Part shown: positions 27,576 through 38,067 of the stretch, one piece after another
How positions within the stretch are numbered: the stretch's first letter is position 1
Layout of the letters: every line of letters begins with the position of its first letter
Assembly: GCF_001721685.1 (NCBI RefSeq)
Contig: NZ_CP012502.1
Location: forward strand, 2,294,001 to 2,358,000
Length of the DNA stretch: 64,000 bases
Direction: 5' to 3'
DNA from: Salisediminibacterium beveridgei
Lineage (GTDB): Bacteria > Bacillota > Bacilli > Bacillales > Salisediminibacteriaceae
The notes under the pieces: generated by a model
What the model saw: only the letters and a program-made list of their open reading frames with translations
Told to the model about the DNA's origin: nothing
Databases searched by the model: none
Made by a program: the position numbers and the translations under genes

Positions 27576-30500
27576 TTAATTCCGATTCTCAAATGGCGTG
27601 ATTTCCACAAGATTAGCAATATTATTACTCAATTCTCCGTTGTTGCTTATTGGACCATGAACAATGCATTTGCCTTTTGAAAGAGTCGATAATTTTCTTT
27701 CCCAATGTTTCTTATCTTCATTTTGATTTACTAAATTTCCTGCAATTGGACCGATTTCACTTTCAGGTGGGGCGAAATATACTTTTTCACCTGCATTTTG
27801 TAGACGCGTTAATTCATCAGTACCAAACTGTGATTTAAGAAATTGAGTTGCATACCAAGCAGACCATCCAAACTTACGTCCTTCAGTTAAAATCCTGGCA
27901 GATGGAGAATCTTTTCGATGATCGAGATTTTGCGCTTCATCCATTATAACAGGAATGGGTATATTTTTATCTCCGTTTCTAACAGAATAACTCCACAAAT
28001 CCCATAGCATAAACTCAGTGATCATCAACTGTACTTCTCTGCTATACCCTGTTAGCTGGATAATATTCACATCGCCATCACTTAATATTATTTTACTCCA
28101 GTCCATCTCGCCATCTTGACTATCAAAAGGATTACGATCTATAAAACTGCGTATTTGTGATAATGTTGTTTTTGCGTAATTCGTTTCTAATGCCTCAAGT
28201 TCATTTCCTAGCTGTGTTAACGACATATTATTCTTTAATTTCTTAACCCCATTTTGAGTCGCCTGATAAATAGCATTCAATTGTTGAACGCCAAGTGAAC
28301 TGTAAACAGATGAGAAAACACTTTTAATTCTTTCTGCGACATCTGTTTCATTTTCTTCCAGGACAATGCCTCCGATGTTCTTTTCATGCTGTTTGAACGG
28401 GTTTATTGGCAGCTTATCGTTAAATACTATATGTTGTTTGATTTTCCCTTCCAGTCTATTTACAAATTCTGTTTCCAACTGATTAGGTAAAAACCCTTCA
28501 GTATAATCAACCACAATACTTGGGATTCCCTGCTTCGATAATTCATATAATATGCATTGCATAAAATATGTCTTACCTTGACCTGATTTTCCTGAAATTA
28601 ATAAATGACGATTTGCTAAATTTTTATTTCCGTATTCCCAATATATATTTTTATTGCTTCCTAAGGCTTTCCCAATTAAAATTCTTACGTCTTCGATTGG
28701 AACACTATTTTGTGATTGACAACTGGGCGTCTTATCAACAGGCGGATCATTTGTTTCGACTGGGGTATACTGATCTTCATTTCCATTATTTAATACATCA
28801 ATCGGTTCTGCTTTTTTCTCTGATTGATTATTATAGTCAGTTTTTTCAACAGTCACATCCGGAACTTTTTCGGTGTTTTGACTGTTACGATAGATTAGAC
28901 TCAATAATCTGTCGGAAGAAAGATCTAACTTCCCACTCACTAGTCTTTGTCTATGTTCTTCAATTGACTCTATAATACCTTTAGTGCCATCAAACTCATT
29001 AAATCTTAAAATTGTAATTTGATCTTCGAATTCCGCTCGAGCAATTGGATTACCGTCCTTTTCAAACGAAACGATGCACCCTTTGCCAATAAGCGAGTTT
29101 AGAGTGGTTGAAATTGAAAACTCATCATTCACAATTTTCGACTTAATATTTTCACTTAATCCATAATACTTTTCATTCCAAAAGTTACTTTGTACCATCT
29201 TATTATAATTTGATAAAAATAATTGGATGAAAAATTGTCTGTAAAATTTAATTTCAAATGAGTTGTCTAACTCATCGTTATAAATCAGGTGATTTTGAAA
29301 TAAGGCCGAAGTTGAATTAATTTGTTTTTTAGCCTTATCAATTACTCCAGACTGATTCCATCCTATCTTTACTTCGATGGGATAAAAATGAAATTCAATA
29401 CCTTTCTCATTCTGTTCCATACCTATAAAAAGTATATCGTCACTATGACTTCCAGTGACTCCTAAGTTCTTTGCAGTAAAAACACCACCTTGTTTACTTA
29501 GTCCAAATGCCCCTGCAACCCTGATTACTTCTTCAAGTGAAACGGGCACCCACAAAATATCAGGGTGATCAAAATAACTCAAACAATATTTAATCCCTGA
29601 CAAAATACTGAGTTTTTCTCTATCAAATTGTCCTTTACTTCCGATGACTCTTAATAACCATTCACCATTGAATGCATTAAAGGCTTTAATAGCTGATTCA
29701 ATATGCTCTTCAGAAACTTTTAAGTCCTTGGATAATAAATATTCATTTATAACATTGTAGTACTGCTCTGACTTATTCGTCACTGTGATCGCATCATACC
29801 TCGAAGATGATGAATACTGATCACTGTAGTGAATTACTACCAGACTGTCATTAAAAGATTGAAAATAATCTAAATCAACATCCGGATCAACAAACGTCAC
29901 CCAGTGAGAAGCTCTAAAAATTGAGTTAAGTTCTTGTTCAGTTTCAACATTTTTCCGAGATATAATCGACACATCTTTATAATATTTGTCGTTACCTGCG
30001 TTTTTATTATTCGCACAAAGTTCATTTTGATATTTCACTGTTTTTACAAGTTGTGAATTTGAAAAACTTTCAAATCCCTTAAGCCCAAAACCCGATTGAT
30101 ACCCAGCATTAGTTCTCATTTTTGACGTGGTTGTTAATAAACCATTTAAACTGATACCTGATTTCATATCGAATACTTGCTCAATTGCATATCTTTCATC
30201 GGTACCCATTTTATAAAACGTTAAATGAGCATATGAATATTCATTTTTTAAACTATGTTTATAATAAAATAGTTTCTCTCTGATCACTCTGATCATATCA
30301 ATTTCATCATAGTTTTTAGACCTTAAATCTAACTTAAACTCATTAGCTATTTCTTTTGAACTTTTCATTCTTGAAAAATAATCAAAAGATGAATCTGCAT
30401 AATTATTAGAATAAATTGAGACCTGGATTTCTCTCACATTTTCCAATCCATATGTTTTGATATTATGGATCATCCAATTTAAAATCCCAGAAAGAATTTC

Positions 30501-32768
30501 ATGATCATTATTGATATTTACAACATTTATGCGATAAGGTGCTGATGATTCTTTCATGAATAAATAATCAAAATGATTTTGGAATTGCATCATTTTATCC
30601 TCGACCACTTTGGATAAATAATTCATGCTATCGGTAAATGATATATTCTCACCGGGCTTATACTTGATCCATTGCTTAAGAGGGTTTTCTTCATCGACTT
30701 TCATATTTTCCCCCTTCCTATTATAGATAAAAGGAACAAGGGAGTTCATTGTCAATCTTTCTAAAATACTGGATGGATACTCATCACTAGATAATTGTTT
30801 TGAAACTTCTAACTGATAAGCGATTGATATTGGATGAAATGCCGTAATAAGAAATTCTTCATTATTTTTTATACAGCAAAAGTTCATCATATCTACACGT
30901 TCTTTCGGTGTTCCTTCCATACTCACTCTTTCAATTTGATTTAAATATTCAGCAATAAAACTTTCAGCTATTTGAAAATATTCTGAAGAGACATATGCTA
31001 AACTCGGAAGTGTAGAATATTTATTAAAATAATTTGTAATATGACTAAACGCATCCGCTAGATCTTCATGAATAACAATATCTTTTCTTTGTAATTGCCC
31101 GGCAAGCACTTCTCCAGAATAAAGTCCTTGCTGCAACCACTCATTTTCCCATTTTAAAAACGTTGAATACTCAGGACGAGTATAGTATTCATCAGTGCCA
31201 ATAAACAATTTACCATCTAAATATTTAAAATGATCTTGTCTTTCTCTTTTCATTTTCCAAATGTTTAATGCAGTTATTGGAATGGCCTCAGTTAATTCTG
31301 TTGTTAACAAAAAAGTGAATGTGACATTTTGAATAACCGCGGAAAATCTTAATTGATCCATCTCATTATAAGCTGTCAATGAAGGTACTAATGTAGTATT
31401 TATTTCGTTATCAAGTTGAATCGTTTGGTCGAATTTATCTATTGAATAATTTTGATTTCGACCATTGCCAATTTTCAATTCCGAAATATCATCAGTAATT
31501 TCAATCCATTTTTTCTTCGCATCAATATTAAATCTAGTTTTTATATCTAAAAAAATCGACTCTTCAAATGGCAAAATCGCAATTTTAAATTCTCCGCCCA
31601 ATGAAATTTTATCTTCATGTTTGTAGGTTAAATGAATATAAACAATTTCATCAGGATTCCCTTTTAATTTTAAATTAATTGTTTTTTGTTTTACATACTG
31701 TTCGACAACGTATTCGCCACCAGAGGATATTTTCAAAAATTTTGAATTTAAACTTTTTTCTTTACCTCCTGTTATATTAAATTTAATATTAAGCTCAATA
31801 TATTCATGGTTTTCTTCATTAAATACCAGCAGACTTCTTTTTCTTCGTCCTGCTACTGTTTCCTTATAATATTTCTCCCAGCATACCCCTGGTTGAAGAT
31901 CAATTTTATCTATATATATTTTTGTTTGCTTATCTTCAATCTTTTTCTCTTCAATAGATTTAGCAACCTCTGAATATGATACAGTTTCCCAATCATCTTT
32001 TTTAAGAAGCCTCACGCCTTTCTCACTGAATATTTTAGGCAATTCTTCATCTGGATTCCCAAAATCATGCATTCTTCTAACCTGTTCAAACAATTCACGA
32101 TTATCGGTTAATCTATTCTTTATTTCTTTTGGCCTTTTTCCATAAAGGTCATCATCAACGAATAATGAAATTTTCTCATAATCCTTATTTTCTATAATTC
32201 CTTGATTTAATATTCCAAACACTTCTTTGAAATCTAGCAATGAGTATCCGTCAATTGCATCTGTCTGCAACATGTTGTCCAAGTGATCTATCAAAATAAC
32301 TTTTTCAAACGATTCAAGTGAACTTTCTTCAATTTTGTTTTTTAAGTCAATCTTTAGCATATTTGAGTTAAAAGGCATTCCCCTTTTTTGTAAATCACTG
32401 CTGCCGCCTTTTATACTATCCAAATCCTTACAAATAATACTAAGTAAAGACGTTTTATCCCAATCGGCTGATTGATCACTGACTTTGTTTCTTAATGTGA
32501 CAAGAAAGTCCGGAGTTGTACCCTTTGATGTTCCATCTGTAATTATAGTCGTATCGTTACCGCTAAATTGTATTGCTCTATATTCAGTGTTTGAATCAAG
32601 CTGATAGTTACTTTCGAAAGTCTTCTCATGATTTTCAATTGCCAAGAGTAAAGATTCTACTTCTTCTTCATAGTCCAGTTTAAGAAAATAACGTGCTCCC
32701 GGATGAGCAATTTTTTGTAATTCCTCAATTAACAACCCTGCTATAAAATTATAAAATTGATTTAACAT
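27576..32768 (-). CDS. dptH: Phosphorothioation-dependent restriction ATPase DptH
   Basis: A 1730-residue DptH protein. The N-terminal 1300 residues are large and family-specific. The C-terminal part is a HerA/FtsK-like ATPase with Walker A in SGKSGQGKT (about 1390) and Walker B in VIMDEAQ (about 1608), so it can drive DNA translocation or unwinding. DptFGH degrade or damage DNA that lacks phosphorothioate. I place the start at 32768; the open frame begins seven codons earlier at a GTG. It overlaps dptG by 20 bases, which couples translation. Complete by length. Confidence 0.88.
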   Translation of the reverse strand: MLNQFYNFIAGLLIEELQKIAHPGARYFLKLDYEEEVESLLLAIENHEKTFESNYQLDSNTEYRAIQFSGNDTTIITDGTSKGTTPDFLVTLRNKVSDQSADWDKTSLLSIICKDLDSIKGGSSDLQKRGMPFNSNMLKIDLKNKIEESSLESFEKVILIDHLDNMLQTDAIDGYSLLDFKEVFGILNQGIIENKDYEKISLFVDDDLYGKRPKEIKNRLTDNRELFEQVRRMHDFGNPDEELPKIFSEKGVRLLKKDDWETVSYSEVAKSIEEKKIEDKQTKIYIDKIDLQPGVCWEKYYKETVAGRRKRSLLVFNEENHEYIELNIKFNITGGKEKSLNSKFLKISSGGEYVVEQYVKQKTINLKLKGNPDEIVYIHLTYKHEDKISLGGEFKIAILPFEESIFLDIKTRFNIDAKKKWIEITDDISELKIGNGRNQNYSIDKFDQTIQLDNEINTTLVPSLTAYNEMDQLRFSAVIQNVTFTFLLTTELTEAIPITALNIWKMKRERQDHFKYLDGKLFIGTDEYYTRPEYSTFLKWENEWLQQGLYSGEVLAGQLQRKDIVIHEDLADAFSHITNYFNKYSTLPSLAYVSSEYFQIAESFIAEYLNQIERVSMEGTPKERVDMMNFCCIKNNEEFLITAFHPISIAYQLEVSKQLSSDEYPSSILERLTMNSLVPFIYNRKGENMKVDEENPLKQWIKYKPGENISFTDSMNYLSKVVEDKMMQFQNHFDYLFMKESSAPYRINVVNINNDHEILSGILNWMIHNIKTYGLENVREIQVSIYSNNYADSSFDYFSRMKSSKEIANEFKLDLRSKNYDEIDMIRVIREKLFYYKHSLKNEYSYAHLTFYKMGTDERYAIEQVFDMKSGISLNGLLTTTSKMRTNAGYQSGFGLKGFESFSNSQLVKTVKYQNELCANNKNAGNDKYYKDVSIISRKNVETEQELNSIFRASHWVTFVDPDVDLDYFQSFNDSLVVIHYSDQYSSSSRYDAITVTNKSEQYYNVINEYLLSKDLKVSEEHIESAIKAFNAFNGEWLLRVIGSKGQFDREKLSILSGIKYCLSYFDHPDILWVPVSLEEVIRVAGAFGLSKQGGVFTAKNLGVTGSHSDDILFIGMEQNEKGIEFHFYPIEVKIGWNQSGVIDKAKKQINSTSALFQNHLIYNDELDNSFEIKFYRQFFIQLFLSNYNKMVQSNFWNEKYYGLSENIKSKIVNDEFSISTTLNSLIGKGCIVSFEKDGNPIARAEFEDQITILRFNEFDGTKGIIESIEEHRQRLVSGKLDLSSDRLLSLIYRNSQNTEKVPDVTVEKTDYNNQSEKKAEPIDVLNNGNEDQYTPVETNDPPVDKTPSCQSQNSVPIEDVRILIGKALGSNKNIYWEYGNKNLANRHLLISGKSGQGKTYFMQCILYELSKQGIPSIVVDYTEGFLPNQLETEFVNRLEGKIKQHIVFNDKLPINPFKQHEKNIGGIVLEENETDVAERIKSVFSSVYSSLGVQQLNAIYQATQNGVKKLKNNMSLTQLGNELEALETNYAKTTLSQIRSFIDRNPFDSQDGEMDWSKIILSDGDVNIIQLTGYSREVQLMITEFMLWDLWSYSVRNGDKNIPIPVIMDEAQNLDHRKDSPSARILTEGRKFGWSAWYATQFLKSQFGTDELTRLQNAGEKVYFAPPESEIGPIAGNLVNQNEDKKHWERKLSTLSKGKCIVHGPISNNGELSNNIANLVEITPFENRN

Positions 32769-34164
32769 ATTGTGCGTCACCACTATCACTCTTCTTTTCT
32801 ATAATATTTATACTGTCCAGAAGATCAATTATTTTTTCTTTAGAATACTGATCAAATTGAACCCCTCTGTTCTCAAGTTCTTTAAAATATTCTTTTAATG
32901 TGATTTTAGTTTTACCTTGAGTAGCAAGTGCGGTAACCAAAATTAAAAATTCTTGAGTGATATTTAATGAATATCCCAGGCTCCCTCTGAATTTCAGAAA
33001 TTGACCATGCATAATATTTTCTAAACTTTTTCCGTAATTTTCGCATACACTTGTACTCATTGACGTTCTCATATAGTGAAACAATTTCTCTATTGCTTGC
33101 TGTATTGTTTCAACAGGTCCTTCATATGTTACATCACCTCGTATTTCACAGTATTTCTGCAACCATTCATTTAATGATTGAAGAAATTCTCGACGTTCTT
33201 CTTCCTCATCTAATAATTCCATTAAATCTTTATAAGTTTGAAATCGCTTTTCTTTTACATCAATTTCGTTTTTTAAAAGATGACTCAGTTGAGATTGGCA
33301 ATGAATATGCACAAAAGTCGACTTATAGATATCTCTCAAATTTTTATAGCTTAAAGAGTCTGATATACTTGGTCTTCGTTTACTTAGGGTTTCCCAATCT
33401 AAACCATAATATAGAGGGAAAATGGTATTATGATCACCCTTGTCAAATCTATGAAAGTTCAAAGCTAATTGAGACACATAAAAAAATAAATAGTACTGAA
33501 ATAAAAGTTCAACATGGTCCAAAAAGAATTCTCTGTGTCTGCTTATAAATATAAAATCTTGTTGGAACATCGTAATAACGTTACTATTAAGAGCTTGATA
33601 TTTGTTACCTTTAGAACTGTTTTTTAAATTCTCCAAGTGATCTAAAATTAATTTAATTAACAAATCATCTTCTTCACTTTTATCAAACACTTTGGAAAGT
33701 TTGTCATTATTATAACCAAGTATATCCTTTGCAAACTGAGCTACTTTTTTCTCATAATCTTTTTGATTTTTATTATCTGATAAAGGATAATATAAAAAAA
33801 CATGAGGGTGAATCGGCCGAATGATATTGTTCTCTTTACGGTCAGATAAAATAATCTCAATTAATCTTCTCAAGTCATCACGACTGCTTTCATCATCCAC
33901 AGTAACCTGTTTAGAGATCTTTTCTCCAATTGTTACTTCTTCTGTAAAATATTCTCCTGTGTCTTCTTTACTCAACAAAGGGGCCGTTTCATTTTCTAAT
34001 GCACTGCTTTTTATCAGGCGGCTAAACTCTCCCAGGATATTCTTAAAATCACCATTAACTTTAATTCCTTTATCATTAGCTCTGAATGGGAGAATATCAT
34101 GAATATTTCCGGTGCTGTGCTGACCTTTTGCTAATTTTTTTAATTCTTCTATATTTAACTTCAT
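32749..34164 (-). CDS. dptG: Phosphorothioation-dependent restriction protein DptG
   Basis: A 471-residue soluble, largely helical protein with no recognisable catalytic motif, of the size and position of DptG. It lies between dptF and dptH in the canonical order. The ATG at 34164 follows AGGGAG at the end of dptF; a TTG at 34170 is also possible. It overlaps dptH by 20 bases. DptG is needed for restriction but its biochemical role is not clear. Confidence 0.8.
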   Translation of the reverse strand: MKLNIEELKKLAKGQHSTGNIHDILPFRANDKGIKVNGDFKNILGEFSRLIKSSALENETAPLLSKEDTGEYFTEEVTIGEKISKQVTVDDESSRDDLRRLIEIILSDRKENNIIRPIHPHVFLYYPLSDNKNQKDYEKKVAQFAKDILGYNNDKLSKVFDKSEEDDLLIKLILDHLENLKNSSKGNKYQALNSNVITMFQQDFIFISRHREFFLDHVELLFQYYLFFYVSQLALNFHRFDKGDHNTIFPLYYGLDWETLSKRRPSISDSLSYKNLRDIYKSTFVHIHCQSQLSHLLKNEIDVKEKRFQTYKDLMELLDEEEERREFLQSLNEWLQKYCEIRGDVTYEGPVETIQQAIEKLFHYMRTSMSTSVCENYGKSLENIMHGQFLKFRGSLGYSLNITQEFLILVTALATQGKTKITLKEYFKELENRGVQFDQYSKEKIIDLLDSINIIEKKSDSGDAQYVKSIL

Positions 34165-34172
34165 AACCAATT

Positions 34173-37016
34173 CTACTCCCTGTCAAAAGTATATCCTGAA
34201 AGGTCAGAATACTCTAATCTGTATATTTTCTTTTCTTTAGGCATATGAATCAATAATTCTTCTTCATTATTTGAGCAACTGATAATTCGATCAATAAATT
34301 CTATGAAGTTTATTGCATCTTCCATATCTTTGTAATTTTGTTGATATCCTTTTTCTACTGCTAACAATAATTGATATAAATAATAATCAATATCCAAATA
34401 AATCGTTTTCTTTGAGTGTTTTTCTGTAAATCCAACTCTTATGATCAAATCAAATGATCTTAAAAGGTCTCCTTGCACCGCTTTTAGATGATCTGCGCTT
34501 GCATTGATGTTAAGTTTTTGAGCTACTTTGAATTCAAAATAATCTTTTATATAAATATAATTATTTTTAGGGGTTCCTCTCCATTTCATCATTGCGCTGT
34601 ACACGATCATACTGAATTTTCTTATTTCTTCAGTATTACGTTTATTAAAAGAGTACAAATTTCTTAAAAATGAAATGTAGGAATCAGGAATTAAATTTTT
34701 ATAAAATTCACTGTTTGTTAAAAAAGATACTCTTATAAGCATTTTCGATAGTTGAGTATTCGATAAAAGTGAACTATTCGCACCCTGTGAGTCAGTTTCA
34801 AAAATTTTCTGATACAGCGGAAAGTAATCATTGTTACTCAAATGCTCATCAACTACTTTTTTTCGATCTTCTTTGGTATTGATATCAAGAATTATGTTAT
34901 CAATATCTTTATTACGATAATGAATAGGGTCAATTTCTGCCATAGCATCGAGCATTATTGATCTGTTTTTTCTGTTAAACATTAAGTTTGGAAAACTATT
35001 TTCGAAAAAATCCCCGTCGCTCCAACCGAATTCTAGTTCTTCATCATATCCTTCTGGAATAATAATATTTGCAATGAAATTGAATACAGCTCTTGTTGAT
35101 ACAACAATTTTTTTCATCAATATTGCTCTAATCATTGACTGAACTACAACATACTGCACTTGAGAATTCATTAAATATTGATAGTTATAATGTAATATCC
35201 CTTTGAACCCTTTATGTTCATTTACATCAAGTTTGAATGCTTCATAAAATGGATTTGAATCGGATTCTACAAAAATTCTATTCAAAATACCCTGAAAAAA
35301 CTCAGATTGTGCACCATTTTCACTCAACTCAAAAGGAGGATACTCACTGAAAGTCACAATACTGTATGGTTTCTCAGAAAAATACGGTGAATGATCGCGT
35401 TCAAACACTTTGCTTTTTTCAATAAATTCTTTTAATTTAAAATATGAATATTCTCCATGATCGGCTTCCAAGAACTTATTTAAAATACCTAAGTTCATCG
35501 CAATAATCATTTTTTCATTATTTTTATCTAGATGTTGATCTGAAAATGAAATCAACTCTTCAGTTAATGTTTCAACCGCAGTTTTCTTTCTATCATAGCT
35601 TTCAGTGGCATCATTATATATCTTAAAATTACTTATTTCCGGAAGATTTTCTTTGAAGTAAGACAATAAATGTGATTTCCCATCACCAACGCTGCCACTC
35701 AATATAATTAAAGACGATTTATTGGACTCACTTTCTTCTTTAATAATCGCTTCGATATCAGATTGGATTTTTCTGTCGACGTGCATATACTGCTTGAATT
35801 TGCTAAACTCTTCTGGACTTTCAACTGCCTCCATTGATGATTCTTGAAGTCTTCTGAGTTCTCTTAATAAATAACTTTTCCCAGTCGGTAAATCCTCTTT
35901 TATTAGAGTGTTTTTTTCGGTTTCCAAATTATCTTCATTTTGTTTAATCTCAGATTTATTTGAATCCGGCATCATAAAATTCACCTGTTTTTCTTTCAGT
36001 AATTCATTCAATACTGATTCTAATTGGTCTTTTGGAATGAACTCCTGGCGACTCTTGAGGGGTTCGCGATATTTAGGTATTTGAATACTTCCATCACCAT
36101 AAACTTCTGCAAACCAAGAAGCTACAACGAACGATTCCCTATATAATTTGATAGCATCTTCAATACTTGAAAAATCTTTATCGTGAATAGCTTTGTTCCC
36201 GGTTTTTCTGATAATATACATTGAATTGAAGACTTTAGGATCAGACTTCGGCAGATACCCTTCCATGTTGATAAATTTAATTTTTTCAACTAACGGCTGA
36301 CTTAATACATCTAACTTTTGTTCATTTTTCAAAACATTTTCTAAAATTGATTCTAATAAACTTCTTGCATACATACATGAAGCTTTCGGATCATCAAAAA
36401 GTCTGTCCTCCATCTTGGATGCTAAATTATATAATTCTTCTTCTATGTTTTTTAAAAAATAAAACAATTCGTCTGAATGTCCCATAATTTCAACTCCATT
36501 CTCTTCATATGACTGCTCCATATTGGATTCTTGTGTCTCAGGAAGATACAATCTTTTTTTGATGTCATACTGTATTGAATCAGCCCAAAACTTATTAAGT
36601 ATAAAGCTACTGACCAATGCTCTGTTATCTTCACTTTCTATAAGTAGATCAAAAACACCTTCTACAAAAAATCCATATGTTTCAGTATCTCTCATTATTT
36701 TTTTGGATACTTTATCATCAGAAATTACACCAAGACCGTATTTACTTTTAATTTCCCAAATATTAGAACTGACTAAATAATTAAATGGTTGTTCCGGCAT
36801 ACTACTTCTTAGCCTTCTTCCGCCAAATAATTTTATTAAATCATCCAAATCATCTTCCAATTCTTTAAAAATAAATTTGTTTTCTGAAATTTGCCCGCGA
36901 TGTATTATTGAAATCAGTAATAACAATAGCAACGGCTTTTTCAGAGAAACTCCTTGATTCTTTTGTTTATGTAAATTTATTTTATCGATCTCCTCTAGTA
37001 ATTCACTAAGTTTCAT
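34173..37016 (-). CDS. dptF: DptF fused to N-terminal sulfur-binding and DUF4145-like domains
   Basis: A 947-residue, three-part protein. Residues 1-160 are a sulfur-binding domain about 60 percent identical by eye to the N-terminus of the adjacent HNH enzyme. Residues about 180-310 look like a DUF4145 domain (ARSLLESILENVL, then RKTGNKAIHDKD). Residues about 380-947 are the DptF ATPase with Walker A GSVGDGKSH at 441-449. That last part alone has roughly the length I would expect of a normal DptF. The ATG at 37016 has GGAGG upstream; the frame is open 20 codons further. It heads dptF-dptG-dptH. The fusion suggests that the restriction complex reads phosphorothioate DNA. Confidence 0.85.
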   Translation of the reverse strand: MKLSELLEEIDKINLHKQKNQGVSLKKPLLLLLLISIIHRGQISENKFIFKELEDDLDDLIKLFGGRRLRSSMPEQPFNYLVSSNIWEIKSKYGLGVISDDKVSKKIMRDTETYGFFVEGVFDLLIESEDNRALVSSFILNKFWADSIQYDIKKRLYLPETQESNMEQSYEENGVEIMGHSDELFYFLKNIEEELYNLASKMEDRLFDDPKASCMYARSLLESILENVLKNEQKLDVLSQPLVEKIKFINMEGYLPKSDPKVFNSMYIIRKTGNKAIHDKDFSSIEDAIKLYRESFVVASWFAEVYGDGSIQIPKYREPLKSRQEFIPKDQLESVLNELLKEKQVNFMMPDSNKSEIKQNEDNLETEKNTLIKEDLPTGKSYLLRELRRLQESSMEAVESPEEFSKFKQYMHVDRKIQSDIEAIIKEESESNKSSLIILSGSVGDGKSHLLSYFKENLPEISNFKIYNDATESYDRKKTAVETLTEELISFSDQHLDKNNEKMIIAMNLGILNKFLEADHGEYSYFKLKEFIEKSKVFERDHSPYFSEKPYSIVTFSEYPPFELSENGAQSEFFQGILNRIFVESDSNPFYEAFKLDVNEHKGFKGILHYNYQYLMNSQVQYVVVQSMIRAILMKKIVVSTRAVFNFIANIIIPEGYDEELEFGWSDGDFFENSFPNLMFNRKNRSIMLDAMAEIDPIHYRNKDIDNIILDINTKEDRKKVVDEHLSNNDYFPLYQKIFETDSQGANSSLLSNTQLSKMLIRVSFLTNSEFYKNLIPDSYISFLRNLYSFNKRNTEEIRKFSMIVYSAMMKWRGTPKNNYIYIKDYFEFKVAQKLNINASADHLKAVQGDLLRSFDLIIRVGFTEKHSKKTIYLDIDYYLYQLLLAVEKGYQQNYKDMEDAINFIEFIDRIISCSNNEEELLIHMPKEKKIYRLEYSDLSGYTFDRE

Positions 37017-37169
37017 TTTCAAGCCTCCGTTGGAATTACTCAGTTTTCCTCTCTTCATTTCTTTGTGATAACACACTCCATTAAATCCAGTTATTGATTA
37101 TTTTTTAAAAGAGCCTCATGAGGAAGCCCTAATAGAAAAGAATAGTAAATTAATTTAAAAATTAAAAAA

Positions 37170-38063
37170 TCACTTAACAAAAACATTATTATGATGCCAT
37201 TCAATATATTCGTTCGCCGGACCACCCGCTTGACTTGACCTCAATTTCTTCCCTGCTAAATTTGTGATTAAATTAGAACTGATATTATCCGAGGATCTAA
37301 ATTGAGACGAAACAGTGATTTCGTAAGTTCTTGGTTGAAACGTATAGATACCTCTGTCAAGTGCCCAGTGGTGAAGCTTACAAAGTGCAAGACCGTTATC
37401 TTTCGTATCCGGACCCTCATATGCGTGCCACATAATGTGAGCAGCATCGATACCAAACGGAGTATCATTAAAAACTGATGAAAATCCACAAACTGCGCAG
37501 CTGTTGCGATAGTTTGATAATACTTCAATCGTAAATTGAGGATCTCTCTTCCTTTGATCATAATAGTCCAAACCAGGTACGATTCCTTCAGGAAGACCCA
37601 GCATATTTTTGATATCCTGCTGAATAGTATCAGGCCAAAATTTTTTCAGTATAAATGAACTGACTATTGCTCTGTTTTTCTCACTTGCATGTAGCAGTTC
37701 ATATACATCCTCATTAAAATATCCATACGTTTCAGCATTTCTCAGAACTTTTTTAGATAATTTATCATCTCGGATTACCCCTGTCCCATAAGGGCTCCTC
37801 ACTTCCCAAATCATCGAACTTGCTAAATAATTAAATGGCTGTTCTGGTCTACTTGCATAATTTCTGCCTCCAAAAGATTTTATTAACATATCCAGTTCAT
37901 GCTCGAGTAAATGAAAAGAGAAGCGATTCTGCTTAACTTTGTTTTGATCTATGAGAGAGATCAGTAATAACAAAAACAATGGTTTTTTAAGAGATGCACC
38001 TATTTTCTTTTGTTTATGTAACTTCAATTTCTCTACTTCGACTATCAAGTCCTCTATTTTCAA
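37170..38063 (-). CDS. Sulfur-binding-domain HNH endonuclease (phosphorothioate-dependent type)
   Basis: A 297-residue enzyme like the ScoMcrA/SprMcrA group. Residues 1-160 form the sulfur-binding domain, with PEQPFNYL and IWEV segments. The C-terminal HNH has zinc Cys189, Cys192 and Cys228 and catalytic His209, Asn223 and His232, all apparently intact. Such enzymes recognise phosphorothioate DNA and cleave near it, which would harm a cell that modifies its own DNA. Here it stands beside a complete dnd operon. Translation appears to start at a TTG with AGGGGG upstream, five bases after the DUF2075 gene. A gap of 153 bases separates it from dptF. Confidence 0.85.
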   Translation of the reverse strand: MKIEDLIVEVEKLKLHKQKKIGASLKKPLFLLLLISLIDQNKVKQNRFSFHLLEHELDMLIKSFGGRNYASRPEQPFNYLASSMIWEVRSPYGTGVIRDDKLSKKVLRNAETYGYFNEDVYELLHASEKNRAIVSSFILKKFWPDTIQQDIKNMLGLPEGIVPGLDYYDQRKRDPQFTIEVLSNYRNSCAVCGFSSVFNDTPFGIDAAHIMWHAYEGPDTKDNGLALCKLHHWALDRGIYTFQPRTYEITVSSQFRSSDNISSNLITNLAGKKLRSSQAGGPANEYIEWHHNNVFVK

Positions 38064-38067
38064 AAGA

